This document shows, piece after piece, positions 28,018-36,609 of a stretch of DNA of 61,832 nucleotides. The notes beneath the pieces are model-generated. The model saw only the letters and a program-made list of their open reading frames with translations. It did no database searches and had not been told where the DNA came from. Source of the stretch: Rhodospirillaceae bacterium (lineage in GTDB: Bacteria > Pseudomonadota > Alphaproteobacteria > Rhodospirillales > UBA2165); contig PBNV01000012.1 in the NCBI GenBank assembly GCA_002723345.1, forward strand, positions 4,938 through 66,769. The letters are read 5' to 3'. Numbering within the stretch: the stretch's first letter is position 1; every line of letters begins with the position of its first letter. The translations under genes were made by a program, and so were the position numbers.

Positions 28018-28807
28018 CGCCCGTCGGGAGTCGCCACAAACGCTCGTCTGGAAGCGTTTAGTGTCGCGCCTCTCCGCCGAGGGGTTGGTGGTGCTCGCTG
28101 TCGCCATTTGGTGGCTTTTATCTCTGGAGTTACCTGAGATTATCATCCCCAAGCCAACCGCCGTGGCCCAGCAAATTTGGGTTTTTATTAGCGATATTAC
28201 TTATGCCAGTCACGTCGTCGCTAGCACCGTCCGGGTCATACTGGGCGTTATCATCGCAGTTGTTCTAGGCTCGCTTCTAGCATTAATACCGCATTGGATC
28301 CCGATAATGGATGTCATCGTCCATGAACGCATTAAACCATTTCTAAATTCTTTCCCTTCTGTCGGTTGGGCTATCCTGGCCATCATCTGGTTTGGGCCGT
28401 CTGACGGCACCATTGTCTTTATCATTGTCATGATCCTAACCCCTTTTTGCCTGGTAAACGTGTCGGAGGGGCTTAAGGAAATTGATCATGAAGTGCTAGA
28501 AATGGCCCGCAGCTTCACCCGTCGTCCCATTGTCATCCTCGTTAAGGTAACTCTGCCGTTGCTAATGCCCTATATCATATCCGCGGTCCGCATCGCCTAT
28601 GGCGTCGGCTGGAAAATTGCCCTTGTAGCCGAACTTTTCGGCACGGAGAGCGGCCTTGGGTTCCTGCTACAACAAGCCCAATCAGTCGCCGATGCTGCCA
28701 CCGTTTTTGCCACCTGCCTCGCCATCGTAATTATTTTTTGGATCGGCGAAAAAGCCGTGATCAATCCATTATCTCGAAAGTTCGCACCGGAGCTGGTTAA
28801 CCCCTAG
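28004..28807 (+). CDS. ABC transporter permease (second of a pair)
   Basis: A 267-residue permease starting at ATG 28004 behind GAGG, inside the 3' end of the preceding permease. A longer reading from 27812 is out-of-frame DNA of that gene. Features are five to six membrane helices, an EAA-type loop (V-S-E-G-L-K-E-I-D-H-E-V) and a C-terminal G-V-G-W-K-I-A-L-V-A-E-L-F-G segment that closely follows the first permease. The pair probably forms an asymmetric transmembrane domain served by the single ATPase at 25374. Confidence 0.88.
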   Translation: MEQVDARRESPQTLVWKRLVSRLSAEGLVVLAVAIWWLLSLELPEIIIPKPTAVAQQIWVFISDITYASHVVASTVRVILGVIIAVVLGSLLALIPHWIPIMDVIVHERIKPFLNSFPSVGWAILAIIWFGPSDGTIVFIIVMILTPFCLVNVSEGLKEIDHEVLEMARSFTRRPIVILVKVTLPLLMPYIISAVRIAYGVGWKIALVAELFGTESGLGFLLQQAQSVADAATVFATCLAIVIIFWIGEKAVINPLSRKFAPELVNP

Positions 28808-28848
28808 ATCTTCGCCCCAATCTTGACAGCTATCCATGGAATAAGCGT

Positions 28849-29661
28849 ATGACTGATTTGGTTACAGAACGTATTCTAGACAACCCTGCTCTTTGTATCG
28901 ACCACGCAGGTACGGGAGAACTAGTCATCCTAATGCACGGCATTGGGGGCAACCGGACCAACTGGACGGAGCAGGTCAGGGCGCTCTCAGCGCATTTTCA
29001 TGTGGTTGCTTGGGATGCACGCGGATATGGGGGCAGCGATGACTATGACGGCGCACTTGATTTCAACGACTTTGCACATGACTTGGTCCGTGTGCTCGAC
29101 CATTTTGAAGCCGAGACAGCCCATATCGGCGGCCTGTCCATGGGCGGGCGTATCTCCCAGGTATTTTATAATTTGTACCCGGAACGCGTCAAAACGCTGA
29201 GCCTGATCGCCACCTTTACAGGCTTCGATGATTTCGGCGACGTCGAGAAACAAAAGTTCGTAGACCTTCGCCTGAAGCCGCTGTTAGAGGACGGAAAAGA
29301 GGTCTCAGACATCGCGCCTGTCGTTGCAAAAACACTGGTAGGTCCGCATGCAACCAAAGAACAATACCAACAACTCGTGGAGAGCATGTGCCAGCTTCAC
29401 AAGGAAAGCTACATCAAGACCGTGCGCTCGACGACAACGTTCGATCAAAACGACACGCTTGAGACAATCCGCGTTCCAACACTCTTGGTGTTTGGTGAAG
29501 ATGATAGCCTGACCAGTCCGGAGATCGGCACCGCCATGGCGGCTAAAATTCAGGATTGTGAGTACACGATGATACCTCGCGCCGGACACCTCATAAATCT
29601 TGAACAATCCGCATTATTTACGGAGCGATTGCTGGCCTTCCTGCTCAAACATCGGGGCTAA
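28849..29661 (+). CDS. Alpha/beta hydrolase, 3-oxoadipate enol-lactonase-like
   Basis: A 270-residue alpha/beta hydrolase with the oxyanion motif M-H-G-I-G-G-N, W-D-A-R-G-Y-G-G-S-D, the nucleophile elbow G-L-S-M-G-G-R near residue 95, an acidic residue in F-G-E-D-D and the C-terminal histidine in A-G-H-L-I-N. The pattern matches enol-lactonases and C-C or ester hydrolases of aromatic ring breakdown. It follows the ABC operon by 41 bp and likely belongs to it. Its 3' end overlaps that of the convergent isochorismatase-family gene by 17 bp. Confidence 0.86.
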   Translation: MTDLVTERILDNPALCIDHAGTGELVILMHGIGGNRTNWTEQVRALSAHFHVVAWDARGYGGSDDYDGALDFNDFAHDLVRVLDHFEAETAHIGGLSMGGRISQVFYNLYPERVKTLSLIATFTGFDDFGDVEKQKFVDLRLKPLLEDGKEVSDIAPVVAKTLVGPHATKEQYQQLVESMCQLHKESYIKTVRSTTTFDQNDTLETIRVPTLLVFGEDDSLTSPEIGTAMAAKIQDCEYTMIPRAGHLINLEQSALFTERLLAFLLKHRG

Positions 29662-30364
29662 GCGGCACGGCTCGATTCGCGTGCGGACCCACCAACTCGA
29701 GGGCCTCCTCGTAGGTAAGCACATCCCCAAATTGTTGGATGAAGGTCTCTAGAGCAGCCAAATGCTCCTCATCAGAGAGCGCCGCAAGACAGTCAGACAC
29801 CATCACCGTGTTGAAGTCCAACATCATTGCATCCCGACCTGTGGCTTCACAGCAAACATTGGTTTTAGTTCCGGCAATAAATATATTTTGAATTCCCTGG
29901 GCCCTCAGGACTCTCTCGAGCGATGAAGATCCGGGTATGAGGGCGCTGTAGCGGTTCTTGAATATATGGAGATCGTCACCATGAACATTAAGGCCCTCCC
30001 ACGGCAGGGCATCTGGGCTGCCCGGCGCGAGGCTTTCAATCGTTTTTTCTCGCACTTCCTCATCAACAAAATGGTCAAAAAATCCATTCCAGTCGCTGCC
30101 CCCGCCCACGCGGCCGTTGGCATGGGTCACCCAAATTACGGCCACACCCTGAGCGCGCAACGAGTCTGCCAAGATGTTGATGTTGTCCACGATGCTCCTG
30201 GAGGCCGGCACCTCAGCCGGGCTATCCGACGCTACAAAGGTCGGCTGCATGTCAATGACGACGAGGGCTGTTTCAGCCGCATCGAACCATTCGAAAAGGT
30301 GATATCTTCCCCGTCTCGCGAGCACGCGGTCAATAATTTTCTGCCGGATTACAACGTGATGCAT
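29645..30364 (-). CDS. Isochorismatase-family cysteine hydrolase (RutB/ureidoacrylate amidohydrolase-like)
   Basis: A 239-residue cysteine hydrolase with the full triad: Asp in V-V-I-D-M-Q, Lys in F-K-N-R-Y-S-A, and Cys in K-T-N-V-C-C-E-A-T-G-R-D. The N-terminal extension and the T-N-V-C-C-E core resemble RutB-type ureidoacrylate or carbamoyl amide hydrolases more than biuret or nicotinamide hydrolases. The exact substrate is open. The gene is convergent with the alpha/beta hydrolase and divergent, across 400 bp, from the cyclase-family operon, suggesting a shared amide-degrading pathway. Confidence 0.85.
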   Translation of the reverse strand: MHHVVIRQKIIDRVLARRGRYHLFEWFDAAETALVVIDMQPTFVASDSPAEVPASRSIVDNINILADSLRAQGVAVIWVTHANGRVGGGSDWNGFFDHFVDEEVREKTIESLAPGSPDALPWEGLNVHGDDLHIFKNRYSALIPGSSSLERVLRAQGIQNIFIAGTKTNVCCEATGRDAMMLDFNTVMVSDCLAALSDEEHLAALETFIQQFGDVLTYEEALELVGPHANRAVPLSPDV

Positions 30365-30766
30365 GAAATCTTACTTATCTCTAATTTCTTATCCTCCCAC
30401 ACTGGCCTGTTCCGGCCAACAGTAATATGGCTCTTCCAAAATATCATTTAACAGGACGAACCAGCGGTGTTTGAGAGAAATGTCAGCTCACTCCCTTTTC
30501 CTTCACTAAGTATGGATCGCGTGCCGGTCCTGATTAAGTTGTTTTGGCCACTTCGCGTTAGTCACAGTGAGTTTAGCAATTAGCAGTGATGTTCCATAGG
30601 GGCGAAGCACAGAAGAAAAACCACTTTCAAAAAGCGTAAAAATTTGGAGACTGTAAGAACGGTTAGAAATCATAATTGAGGTCACGCAACCATAATTATC
30701 GGTATGGCTCTGATCGCCGGATACGCTGAGACGTAAAGATAAAGAAGAACCGCGGGGTGAAACATC
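30365..30766. promoter_or_regulatory. 402-bp divergent intergenic region
   Basis: No coding sequence is supported here. It must contain promoters for the isochorismatase-family gene (minus) and the cyclase operon (plus). An AT-rich inverted pair ATAATT / AATTAT brackets GAGGTCACGCAACC at about 30673-30702 and could be a regulator site. I cannot assign -35/-10 boxes with confidence. Confidence 0.35.
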
Positions 30767-31588
30767 ATGACACAAGTCGTGGATCCGTACTCAGGTCTAA
30801 ATCTGACGGAATTAAGTCACATATGGGGGCATGGAGCGCCGTCGCTCCCAGGTAATGACGATGTTGTCATGTTCCGGTCCGTGAAACATGGTCAGCACGG
30901 TGTGATGACCCACCGGTTGAAAATGGTCATGCATACCGGCACTCATATGAATGCGCCCCTGCACTTGATCCAGGGTGGGGTTGGATGCGGAGATATACCG
31001 CTAGACCGGCTCTTTGGAAACGGGGTCATCTTATCTCTTCCAAAAGAGCGCTGGGAATTGATCTCAGCTGAAGATCTCAAAGCTGTAACACCGAGTATCT
31101 CCCCAGGTGACTTTGTGATTATCGTAACAGGCTGGCATCACAAATATTCCGATAGTCTAGAATATTTTGGAGAGTCACCAGGATTATCGCCGGATGCCGC
31201 GGACTATTTGGTATCCCTAGGCGTGAAACTGGTTGGCCTTGACACCCCGCAGATTGATCACCCTTTAGCAACATCGCTGGGCAATCACCGGGGCGGCCCT
31301 TTGATGAACAGGGTTGTCGCAAAATATGCTGAGGAGACAGGCCGGGACCCTGAAAAAGATTTCCCCGATTGGAACCCCGCACATAAAATTCTCCTAACCG
31401 AAAACATCCCTACCATCGAACAGGTGGGCGGTGATGTTGATAACCTGCTCAATACTCGAGCGACATTTCACGCGACGCCGTGGAAATGGGAACACGGCGA
31501 TGCCTGCCCCGTAAGGCTCGTTGCTATGACGGACCCTACGGGAACATGCCGGATTGAGCCCGGAACGGAGGTGACGGGATATGGATGA
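30767..31588 (+). CDS. Cyclase-family (PF04199) metal-dependent hydrolase 1
   Basis: A 273-residue protein of the cyclase/KynB-type formamidase family. The metal-binding motif reads H-T-G-T-H-M-N-A-P-L-H near residue 60; the usual aspartate of HxGTHxDxPxH is asparagine here, whereas its downstream paralogue keeps the Asp. Further family features are D-F-V-I-I-V-T-G and V-G-L-D-T-P near residues 115-165. Such enzymes hydrolyse amides, formamides or cyclic imides, or cyclise polyketides. Its stop overlaps the start of the second copy by 8 bp, so the two are translationally coupled and may form a heteromer. Confidence 0.85.
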   Translation: MTQVVDPYSGLNLTELSHIWGHGAPSLPGNDDVVMFRSVKHGQHGVMTHRLKMVMHTGTHMNAPLHLIQGGVGCGDIPLDRLFGNGVILSLPKERWELISAEDLKAVTPSISPGDFVIIVTGWHHKYSDSLEYFGESPGLSPDAADYLVSLGVKLVGLDTPQIDHPLATSLGNHRGGPLMNRVVAKYAEETGRDPEKDFPDWNPAHKILLTENIPTIEQVGGDVDNLLNTRATFHATPWKWEHGDACPVRLVAMTDPTGTCRIEPGTEVTGYG

Positions 31589-32459
31589 CGTCAACGTATC
31601 CAAAAATAACCTGGATAAGGAACAACATCTAGGGACACAGCGGGAACCCGAGCCTAAGACTGGATTGCGCATGTTTAATCTCAGTCAGCCCTGGGGACAC
31701 CATATGCCGGAATGGCCCTCTACCCCGGGTGTTAATGTAAATGTGAAAAAGTTTCATGCCAAAGATGGGGTCTACCAGACCGAGTTCGAGGGCATTATGC
31801 ATCGCGGCACCCATATGGATGCTCCAATCCACGTAACGGAAAACACACCCCATATAATGGACTACGCCTTGTGGCGTTTTTTTGGAACGGGCGTCGCAGT
31901 CTCGATTCCAAAGAACAAGTGGGAGGTCATCACCCCGGAAGATCTTGAAAACGCAACCCCCAAAATCAGAGAGGGTGACATGGTATTTATCAACACGGGC
32001 ATGCACCACCGCATGGCAGACAGCGATGACTACTTCGCTTACTCACCAGGCATTTATACGGATGGTGCACAGTGGCTGGTTGATAAAAAGGTCAAATTAG
32101 TCGGCTATGATGTTCAGTCAAATGACCACCCCATGGCGACAAAATTGGTGGATCATGGACTAGGACCGACCCACCCGCACCTGATCGAGGAATATAAACA
32201 AGAATTTGGCCGAGATCCCAAGGAGGATTTCCCAAATTGGGAGTCGGGTCATAAAACGCTGATGATTGGCGGGGGTATTCCGGGCATCGAGAATGTCGGC
32301 GGTGATCTTGATGCGGTAACAGGCAAACGCTGCACCTTCATGTGTTTTCCATGGCGCTGGGAAGGTGGCGATGGATGTGGAGTGAGAATTTTGGCGGTCC
32401 TTGATCCAGATCAAAAATTTCGTTTTGAGCGCGGCCAAAACCTCTCAGAGAGCACATAA
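31581..32459 (+). CDS. Cyclase-family (PF04199) metal-dependent hydrolase 2
   Basis: A 292-residue paralogue of the preceding gene with the canonical metal motif H-R-G-T-H-M-D-A-P-I-H. It has a longer N-terminus, a G-D-M-V-F-I-N-T-G strand and the shared C-terminal F-G-R-D-P-K-E-D-F-P-N-W and G-G-D-L-D segments. Tandem copies with different metal-site residues suggest either sub-specialised activities or one catalytic and one structural subunit. The SDR gene follows 16 bp later, behind GGGAGAG. Confidence 0.87.
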   Translation: MDDVNVSKNNLDKEQHLGTQREPEPKTGLRMFNLSQPWGHHMPEWPSTPGVNVNVKKFHAKDGVYQTEFEGIMHRGTHMDAPIHVTENTPHIMDYALWRFFGTGVAVSIPKNKWEVITPEDLENATPKIREGDMVFINTGMHHRMADSDDYFAYSPGIYTDGAQWLVDKKVKLVGYDVQSNDHPMATKLVDHGLGPTHPHLIEEYKQEFGRDPKEDFPNWESGHKTLMIGGGIPGIENVGGDLDAVTGKRCTFMCFPWRWEGGDGCGVRILAVLDPDQKFRFERGQNLSEST

Positions 32460-32475
32460 GGGAGAGACTTAAATC

Positions 32476-33300
32476 ATGTCTAAAACCAAAATCGGCGAAG
32501 TGACAGACTGGATGCGAAATCCCGCCAAGATGTTTGATGTATCCGAACAGACTGCCATAGTGACCGGCGCATCGGGTGCTTTTGGGCGCGGGATTGCAAT
32601 TACTCTCGGTGCTCAGGGCGCCAACGTGCTTTTGGCGTCCGGCAATGAGGACGAGCTCAAATCTGTCGCCAAAGATGTGGAAGATGTTGGCGGGAAAGCG
32701 GCCTATATCGTGCGCCGCCCCGATAGCTTGGTAGACGCCGAAGCCATGCGGGATGCTGCCGTCGACAACTTTGGCTCCATAAAAATGCTAGCAGTTGGGT
32801 CGGGCTATAATAAGGCCGGGTTCATCCACGAATTGGACTATGAAGATTGGCAGGACGTCATGGACGCCAATGTCCGCGGAGCCTGGTTTATGGCGAAAGC
32901 GGTGGGTTCCTATTGGATCGAGAATAATATAAAAGGGAAAATGCTCCTCATGTCTTCCGTCCGCGGTCGCCACGGCAATATTTCTGGTTACACCGGTTAC
33001 TGTGCCTCCAAAGGCGCTACGGACTCCATGACCAGGGTGCTGGCAACCGAATGGGCAAAATACGGGACCACCGTGAATGCTATCGCCCCTACTGTCTTTC
33101 GGTCAAATCTAACAGCCTGGATGTATGGTGACGATGAATTGGGACAGGCGACAAAGGCGCGCTCATTGTCGCGCATCCCCATCGGCCGACTTGGTGAGGT
33201 CGACGACCTCATGGGGATGGCACTGTATTTGTTAGCCCCAGCGTCTGATTTTTGCACGGGTCAAGTGATGTATGTGGACGGCGGATTTACCGCCGGTTAA
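32476..33300 (+). CDS. Short-chain dehydrogenase/reductase (SDR)
   Basis: A 274-residue SDR with cofactor motif T-G-A-S-G-A-F-G-R-G near residue 31, the serine region L-M-S-S-V-R-G-R, Y-C-A-S-K for the catalytic Tyr/Lys, and a C-terminal G-Q-V-M-Y-V-D-G-G. An extra N-terminal stretch of about 22 residues precedes the Rossmann fold. It resembles gluconate 5-dehydrogenase-type SDRs, but the substrate cannot be inferred. Third gene of the cyclase operon, it overlaps or abuts the dehydrogenase that follows. Confidence 0.88.
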   Translation: MSKTKIGEVTDWMRNPAKMFDVSEQTAIVTGASGAFGRGIAITLGAQGANVLLASGNEDELKSVAKDVEDVGGKAAYIVRRPDSLVDAEAMRDAAVDNFGSIKMLAVGSGYNKAGFIHELDYEDWQDVMDANVRGAWFMAKAVGSYWIENNIKGKMLLMSSVRGRHGNISGYTGYCASKGATDSMTRVLATEWAKYGTTVNAIAPTVFRSNLTAWMYGDDELGQATKARSLSRIPIGRLGEVDDLMGMALYLLAPASDFCTGQVMYVDGGFTAG

Positions 33301-33304
33301 GTGG

Positions 33305-34234
33305 GTGGCCAAAGAGCATATAGCGGTCCTTGGGGCGGGCCTGATGGGGCACAGCATTGCCTATGTTTTCGCCGCTAACGGCCATCTAGTCTCGGTGACG
33401 GACCCCGATCCGGGCGCCCTCGCGAGCTTGAATAATCGCGTGGACGGGATTTTTGAACTCCTTGAGCAGGATCGAACTGGAGCGGGGACCGGCACTATCA
33501 TCGCAGCCAAGAGTCTAAACGACGCTGTCGCCGACGCCGATATTGTCATTGAGGCGGCCCCTGAAAAACTTGAACTCAAGCAATCTATCTTTGATCAATT
33601 AATTAAGGAGACAAAACCGGGTTGCATCTTGGCATCGAATACTTCGGGCCTGCCGATTGGGCAAATCGCGGCAAAGGCGGCCGAACCAGAGCGGATTGTG
33701 GGTACCCATTTCTGGAATCCACCGCATCTTGTGCCACTAGTAGAGGTTATTCAAGGCGCGAAAACGTCTCTCTCTGTCGTAGAAAAAATGATTAAAATTC
33801 TAACAGCGTTAGGCAAAACAGCTGTTCATGCTAAGAGAGATATCCCTGGTTTTATTGGCAACCGAATGCAACACGCATTGAAGCGGGAGGCCATCGCGCT
33901 GGTAGAGAGCGGTGTCTGTGATGCCGAAACTGTCGATCTCGTAGTCAAAGAAGGGTTCGGCCAGCGCCTTTCGGTGATGGGCCCATTGGAGAATTCCGAT
34001 CTGGTTGGATTAAATCTTACGCTAGATATTCATGAATTCCTGCTATCTGATCTGGATGCCTCCGAGACCCCGCAGCGCCTACTCCGCGACAAAGTGATGG
34101 CTGGGGAGCTCGGCATGTCGACAGGGAAGGGTTTTCGATCCTGGACCCCATCACAGGCGGAAAATGCACGAACCAGCATGCAAAACCACCTTGTCCAAGC
34201 CGCTAAAGACCGGTTAAAGAAACGCAAAAACTAA
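33305..34234 (+). CDS. 3-hydroxyacyl-CoA dehydrogenase-family protein
   Basis: A protein of about 309 residues with the NAD-binding motif V-L-G-A-G-L-M-G-H-S, the S-N-T-S-G-L-P-I strand, the catalytic His in G-T-H-F-W-N-P-P and a C-terminal 3HCDH domain with G-F-I-G-N-R. F-W-N-P-P in place of the FFNPV-type motif is seen in the group that includes carnitine and gulonate 3-dehydrogenases, so the substrate need not be a CoA ester. Start is uncertain: GTG 33305 fits the family length, while ATG 33272 inside the SDR gene would add 11 residues. It ends the operon. Confidence 0.82.
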   Translation: MAKEHIAVLGAGLMGHSIAYVFAANGHLVSVTDPDPGALASLNNRVDGIFELLEQDRTGAGTGTIIAAKSLNDAVADADIVIEAAPEKLELKQSIFDQLIKETKPGCILASNTSGLPIGQIAAKAAEPERIVGTHFWNPPHLVPLVEVIQGAKTSLSVVEKMIKILTALGKTAVHAKRDIPGFIGNRMQHALKREAIALVESGVCDAETVDLVVKEGFGQRLSVMGPLENSDLVGLNLTLDIHEFLLSDLDASETPQRLLRDKVMAGELGMSTGKGFRSWTPSQAENARTSMQNHLVQAAKDRLKKRKN

Positions 34235-34244
34235 CGATGTATTC

Positions 34245-34412
34245 GCAAAATACGGCGTGGCCAGAGTTGCTGCTCGTGTCAGTGCCGATGTTGACAGCAG
34301 TTTAGATGTCCAGCGCCCTCATTACGAAAACCAATTCGTTAATAATACCGCTAGCCGAATAGTCGCCAAGGCCTATCAGTTTGTTGGTGCTGCCCATACC
34401 CCTATGATCTGA
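34245..34412 (+). pseudogene. Possible coding remnant of unknown origin
   Basis: A frame of 55 codons without a start, ending at TGA 34410-34412, has protein-like composition. It includes A-R-V-S-A-D-V-D and a helix A-S-R-I-V-A-K-A-Y-Q-F-V-G-A-A, which vaguely recalls the C-terminal helices of acyl-CoA dehydrogenase-fold proteins. It lies between the 3HCDH-like gene and the convergent MDR gene. It may be a decayed gene end or chance; no function is claimed. The rest of 34413-34462 shows nothing. Confidence 0.25.
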
Positions 34413-34462
34413 CAACACACATCAATAATGTTGGACAGAATGACCCATCTAAGAAACACCAA

Positions 34463-35509
34463 CTAATTACTCATCATGGGGTCCAGTAGAATTTTTCCTG
34501 CGAAATTTCCCTCCTCGACCAAACTGTGTGCCTCTGATGCCTCGTGCAAAGGGAAAATTTTGTGGATAATGGGTGCTTTAATAGAACCATCTTCAACCAT
34601 CTTAAGCGCTGATTCCACATCTGAGAAATTACACCCAGGACTTCCGATAATTGTCTGACGTCGCAAGTAAAGTTGTTTTAGGTCGATGGAGGCAGTGGTG
34701 CCAGCATGCGCACCAGCCGTTACCAATCTGCCCATCGAGGCGAGGCTCTCCATTGAGCCTGACCAAAGGTCGGGGTCACCGATATTATCTGCCACGAGGT
34801 CAACTCCCCTACCGCCCGTAATTTTTTTTACCTCTTCGGCTAAGTTTTTAGTTCTATAATTAATACCGAAATCTGCTCCAAAATAATTGATTGCGGCATC
34901 CACTCTATCGTCTGCTCCTGCACCTGCTATGACAGTTGCACCTAATTTTTTTGCGGCTTGTACACAGCAACTTGCAAGGCCACCAGTAGCCCCCATCACA
35001 AGAACCCATTCGCCCGCCTTCAACTTGCCTTTAATCGAGAGTAAATGGAGCGCTGTTGGGAGATGCCGCACAATTACTGCAGCCTCTGGAAAACTAATTC
35101 TCTCGGGGATCTTAAACGCATTTTCTGAGGGCACCGTCACAAATTCAGCATATCCGCCCCATCTATGAATACCCACAAACCGATAGAATTTAGGGTCATC
35201 GGCCTCCTCACCTGGTGTACAAACATCGCTTCTCATCAAGGCATGTACGCCAACTCTCTCCCCTACTCGGTCACCAGAAACTTCCCTGCCAACGTCAACG
35301 ATTTCGCCAACGGGGTCTATTCCCATGACGTGGGGGAAATCTGGTTTAATAGGATAATTGCCCTTCCGGAGTGCGATATCTAGCGTGACGTTCACGGAGA
35401 CATTGTGAACTTTAATCAGTACCTCCCCAGCATCCGGCTCTGGAGTTGTTATTTCACCATATTTCAAAACTGAGGGGTCGCCGAATGCATCTAAAGTGAT
35501 GGCCTTCAT
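34463..35509 (-). CDS. Zinc-independent MDR / quinone oxidoreductase-like alcohol dehydrogenase
   Basis: A 348-residue medium-chain dehydrogenase/reductase. It opens M-K-A-I-T-L-D-A-F-G, has a GroES-like N-terminal domain and a Rossmann domain with V-M-G-A-T-G-G-L-A near residue 165, and ends with N-F-A-G-K-I-L-L, typical of quinone oxidoreductases. The cysteine cluster of the structural zinc site is absent. The start at ATG 35509 follows a GGGGAA site; a TTG 12 bases upstream is less likely. It may reduce quinones or enones with NADPH. It converges on the cyclase operon and lies downstream of cueR on the same strand, 185 bp apart. Confidence 0.87.
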   Translation of the reverse strand: MKAITLDAFGDPSVLKYGEITTPEPDAGEVLIKVHNVSVNVTLDIALRKGNYPIKPDFPHVMGIDPVGEIVDVGREVSGDRVGERVGVHALMRSDVCTPGEEADDPKFYRFVGIHRWGGYAEFVTVPSENAFKIPERISFPEAAVIVRHLPTALHLLSIKGKLKAGEWVLVMGATGGLASCCVQAAKKLGATVIAGAGADDRVDAAINYFGADFGINYRTKNLAEEVKKITGGRGVDLVADNIGDPDLWSGSMESLASMGRLVTAGAHAGTTASIDLKQLYLRRQTIIGSPGCNFSDVESALKMVEDGSIKAPIIHKIFPLHEASEAHSLVEEGNFAGKILLDPMMSN

Positions 35510-35694
35510 TTTTTTCCCCAATCAAATATACAGAATAATTAAGACTATTCTCTACCATCACCGGTCTGCTATAGACAAGTTTGACAGGAAACTGTCATAG
35601 ACAGGATCGCAAGATCAGGCGGTTGAACGCAAGTAACAAGGTGAGCAGGTGCCAACTCGCCTAATGAAACAGAGAGAGACTGAACGGTCTATCG

Positions 35695-36093
35695 CTAGCG
35701 GGTATTGTTGTTTGACAAAGCATCCAAGATTGGACAATTGGGCCTATCATCGCCATGGCAGGCAGACGCTAATTTACTGAGTTGATCTTTTAACATTTGA
35801 AGCTCGGATAACTTAGTGTCTATTTCTGCGATCTTCTCCAAGGTGAGCGCCTTAACTTCTTTGCTGGATCGCTCTGTATTTTCATAAAGCGCTAATAATT
35901 CCCTGCACTCACCCAAACTAAAATCAAATTTACGTGCTTTGGCTATAAATTGAAGCTTAGCCAGGTCAGACTCGGAAAAATCTCTGTAGCCCGTATTGGG
36001 GTCAACCTCGGGCTTAATAATACCTATGTCACTGTAGTACCTCACTGTTTTTACGGTGAGGCCAGATAGGTTTGCCGCTTTACCAATGTTCAT
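35695..36093 (-). CDS. cueR: CueR-type copper-responsive MerR regulator
   Basis: A 132-residue MerR-family activator. The N-terminal winged HTH (residues 1-70) begins M-N-I-G-K-A-A-N-L-S-G-L with V-R-Y-Y-S-D-I-G. A long dimerisation helix follows, then the metal loop A-C-H-G-D-D-R-P-N-C-P with Cys112 and Cys120. The C-x7-C spacing, G-D-D residues and numbering match CueR of enterobacteria, which senses Cu(I), Ag(I) and Au(I). It is divergent from a DUF4396 gene whose promoter has the distorted 19-bp spacer MerR regulators act on. It likely activates that operon in copper excess. No copper ATPase is in the window. Confidence 0.92.
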   Translation of the reverse strand: MNIGKAANLSGLTVKTVRYYSDIGIIKPEVDPNTGYRDFSESDLAKLQFIAKARKFDFSLGECRELLALYENTERSSKEVKALTLEKIAEIDTKLSELQMLKDQLSKLASACHGDDRPNCPILDALSNNNTR

Positions 36094-36102
36094 TTTTCAC
36101 TC

Positions 36103-36133
36103 TTGTGTCTCCGGCTAGGGGAGAGTTTATACA
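36103..36133 (+). promoter_or_regulatory. MerR-family (CueR) target promoter with 19-bp spacer
   Basis: A -35 box TTGTGT (36103-36108) and a -10 box TATACA (36128-36133) are separated by exactly 19 bp. Within the spacer lies the inverted repeat TCTCC (36108-36112) and GGAGA (36120-36124) with 7 bp between arms. The over-long spacer plus dyad is the hallmark of promoters activated by DNA-distorting MerR regulators. It points toward the DUF4396 gene, with GGAGAG and ATG 36155 downstream. Binding by the adjacent CueR is inferred. Confidence 0.8.
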
Positions 36134-36154
36134 TGGGGATATTGGAGAGTAAAT

Positions 36155-36601
36155 ATGATAGCAATGTCCCAACATTTTGCCATTGATTGGCGCTGTAAAC
36201 ATACGTGGAAGATAGCATCTTACAACACATCTTGGTGTTTACTTGGTTGTTCCATCGGAGATTTGGGCACTATCGCATATTTCCAGTTTCTGGGTATCGA
36301 TTGGCCTGTCTGGGCAATAATGAGCCTTGCGATTTTTAACGGATTAATGACATCAATAATCCTTGAGACAATTATCCTCTCCAGACAGATGGTACTTAAA
36401 CTTGCGTTTAAAACAGCCATTGGCATGTCTCTCATTTCAATGATTTCGATGGAAGCTGCCATGAATGTTACTGACGTCATTCTAACTGGCGGCGCTATTT
36501 TAACCTGGTGGGTAATACCTTTTATGCTTTTCGCAGGTTTCATTACTCCTTTGCCTTATAACTACTGGCGCCTTAAAGCGCTTGGTAAAGCATGTCACTG
36601 A
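36155..36601 (+). CDS. DUF4396 multi-helix membrane protein, copper-regulated
   Basis: A 148-residue membrane protein with four hydrophobic segments. The family core is visible: W-C-L-L-G-C-S-I-G-D-L near residue 27, helices around 45-65, M-E-A-A-M-N-V-T-D near 105, and L-P-Y-N-Y-W-R-L-K ending K-A-C-H. Cysteine and histidine residues near both ends could bind copper. The molecular function of DUF4396 is not established; the CueR-type promoter in front makes a copper-handling role likely. GGAGAG lies 5 nt before the ATG. It overlaps or abuts the cytochrome c gene. Confidence 0.82.
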   Translation: MIAMSQHFAIDWRCKHTWKIASYNTSWCLLGCSIGDLGTIAYFQFLGIDWPVWAIMSLAIFNGLMTSIILETIILSRQMVLKLAFKTAIGMSLISMISMEAAMNVTDVILTGGAILTWWVIPFMLFAGFITPLPYNYWRLKALGKACH

Positions 36602-36609
36602 GGAACAGC

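Noticed and set aside
24411..34234. Kynurenine pathway operon (arylformamidase plus KynB-like cyclases)
   Set aside because: No tryptophan dioxygenase, kynureninase or kynurenine monooxygenase is present, and the hydrolases belong to broad families.
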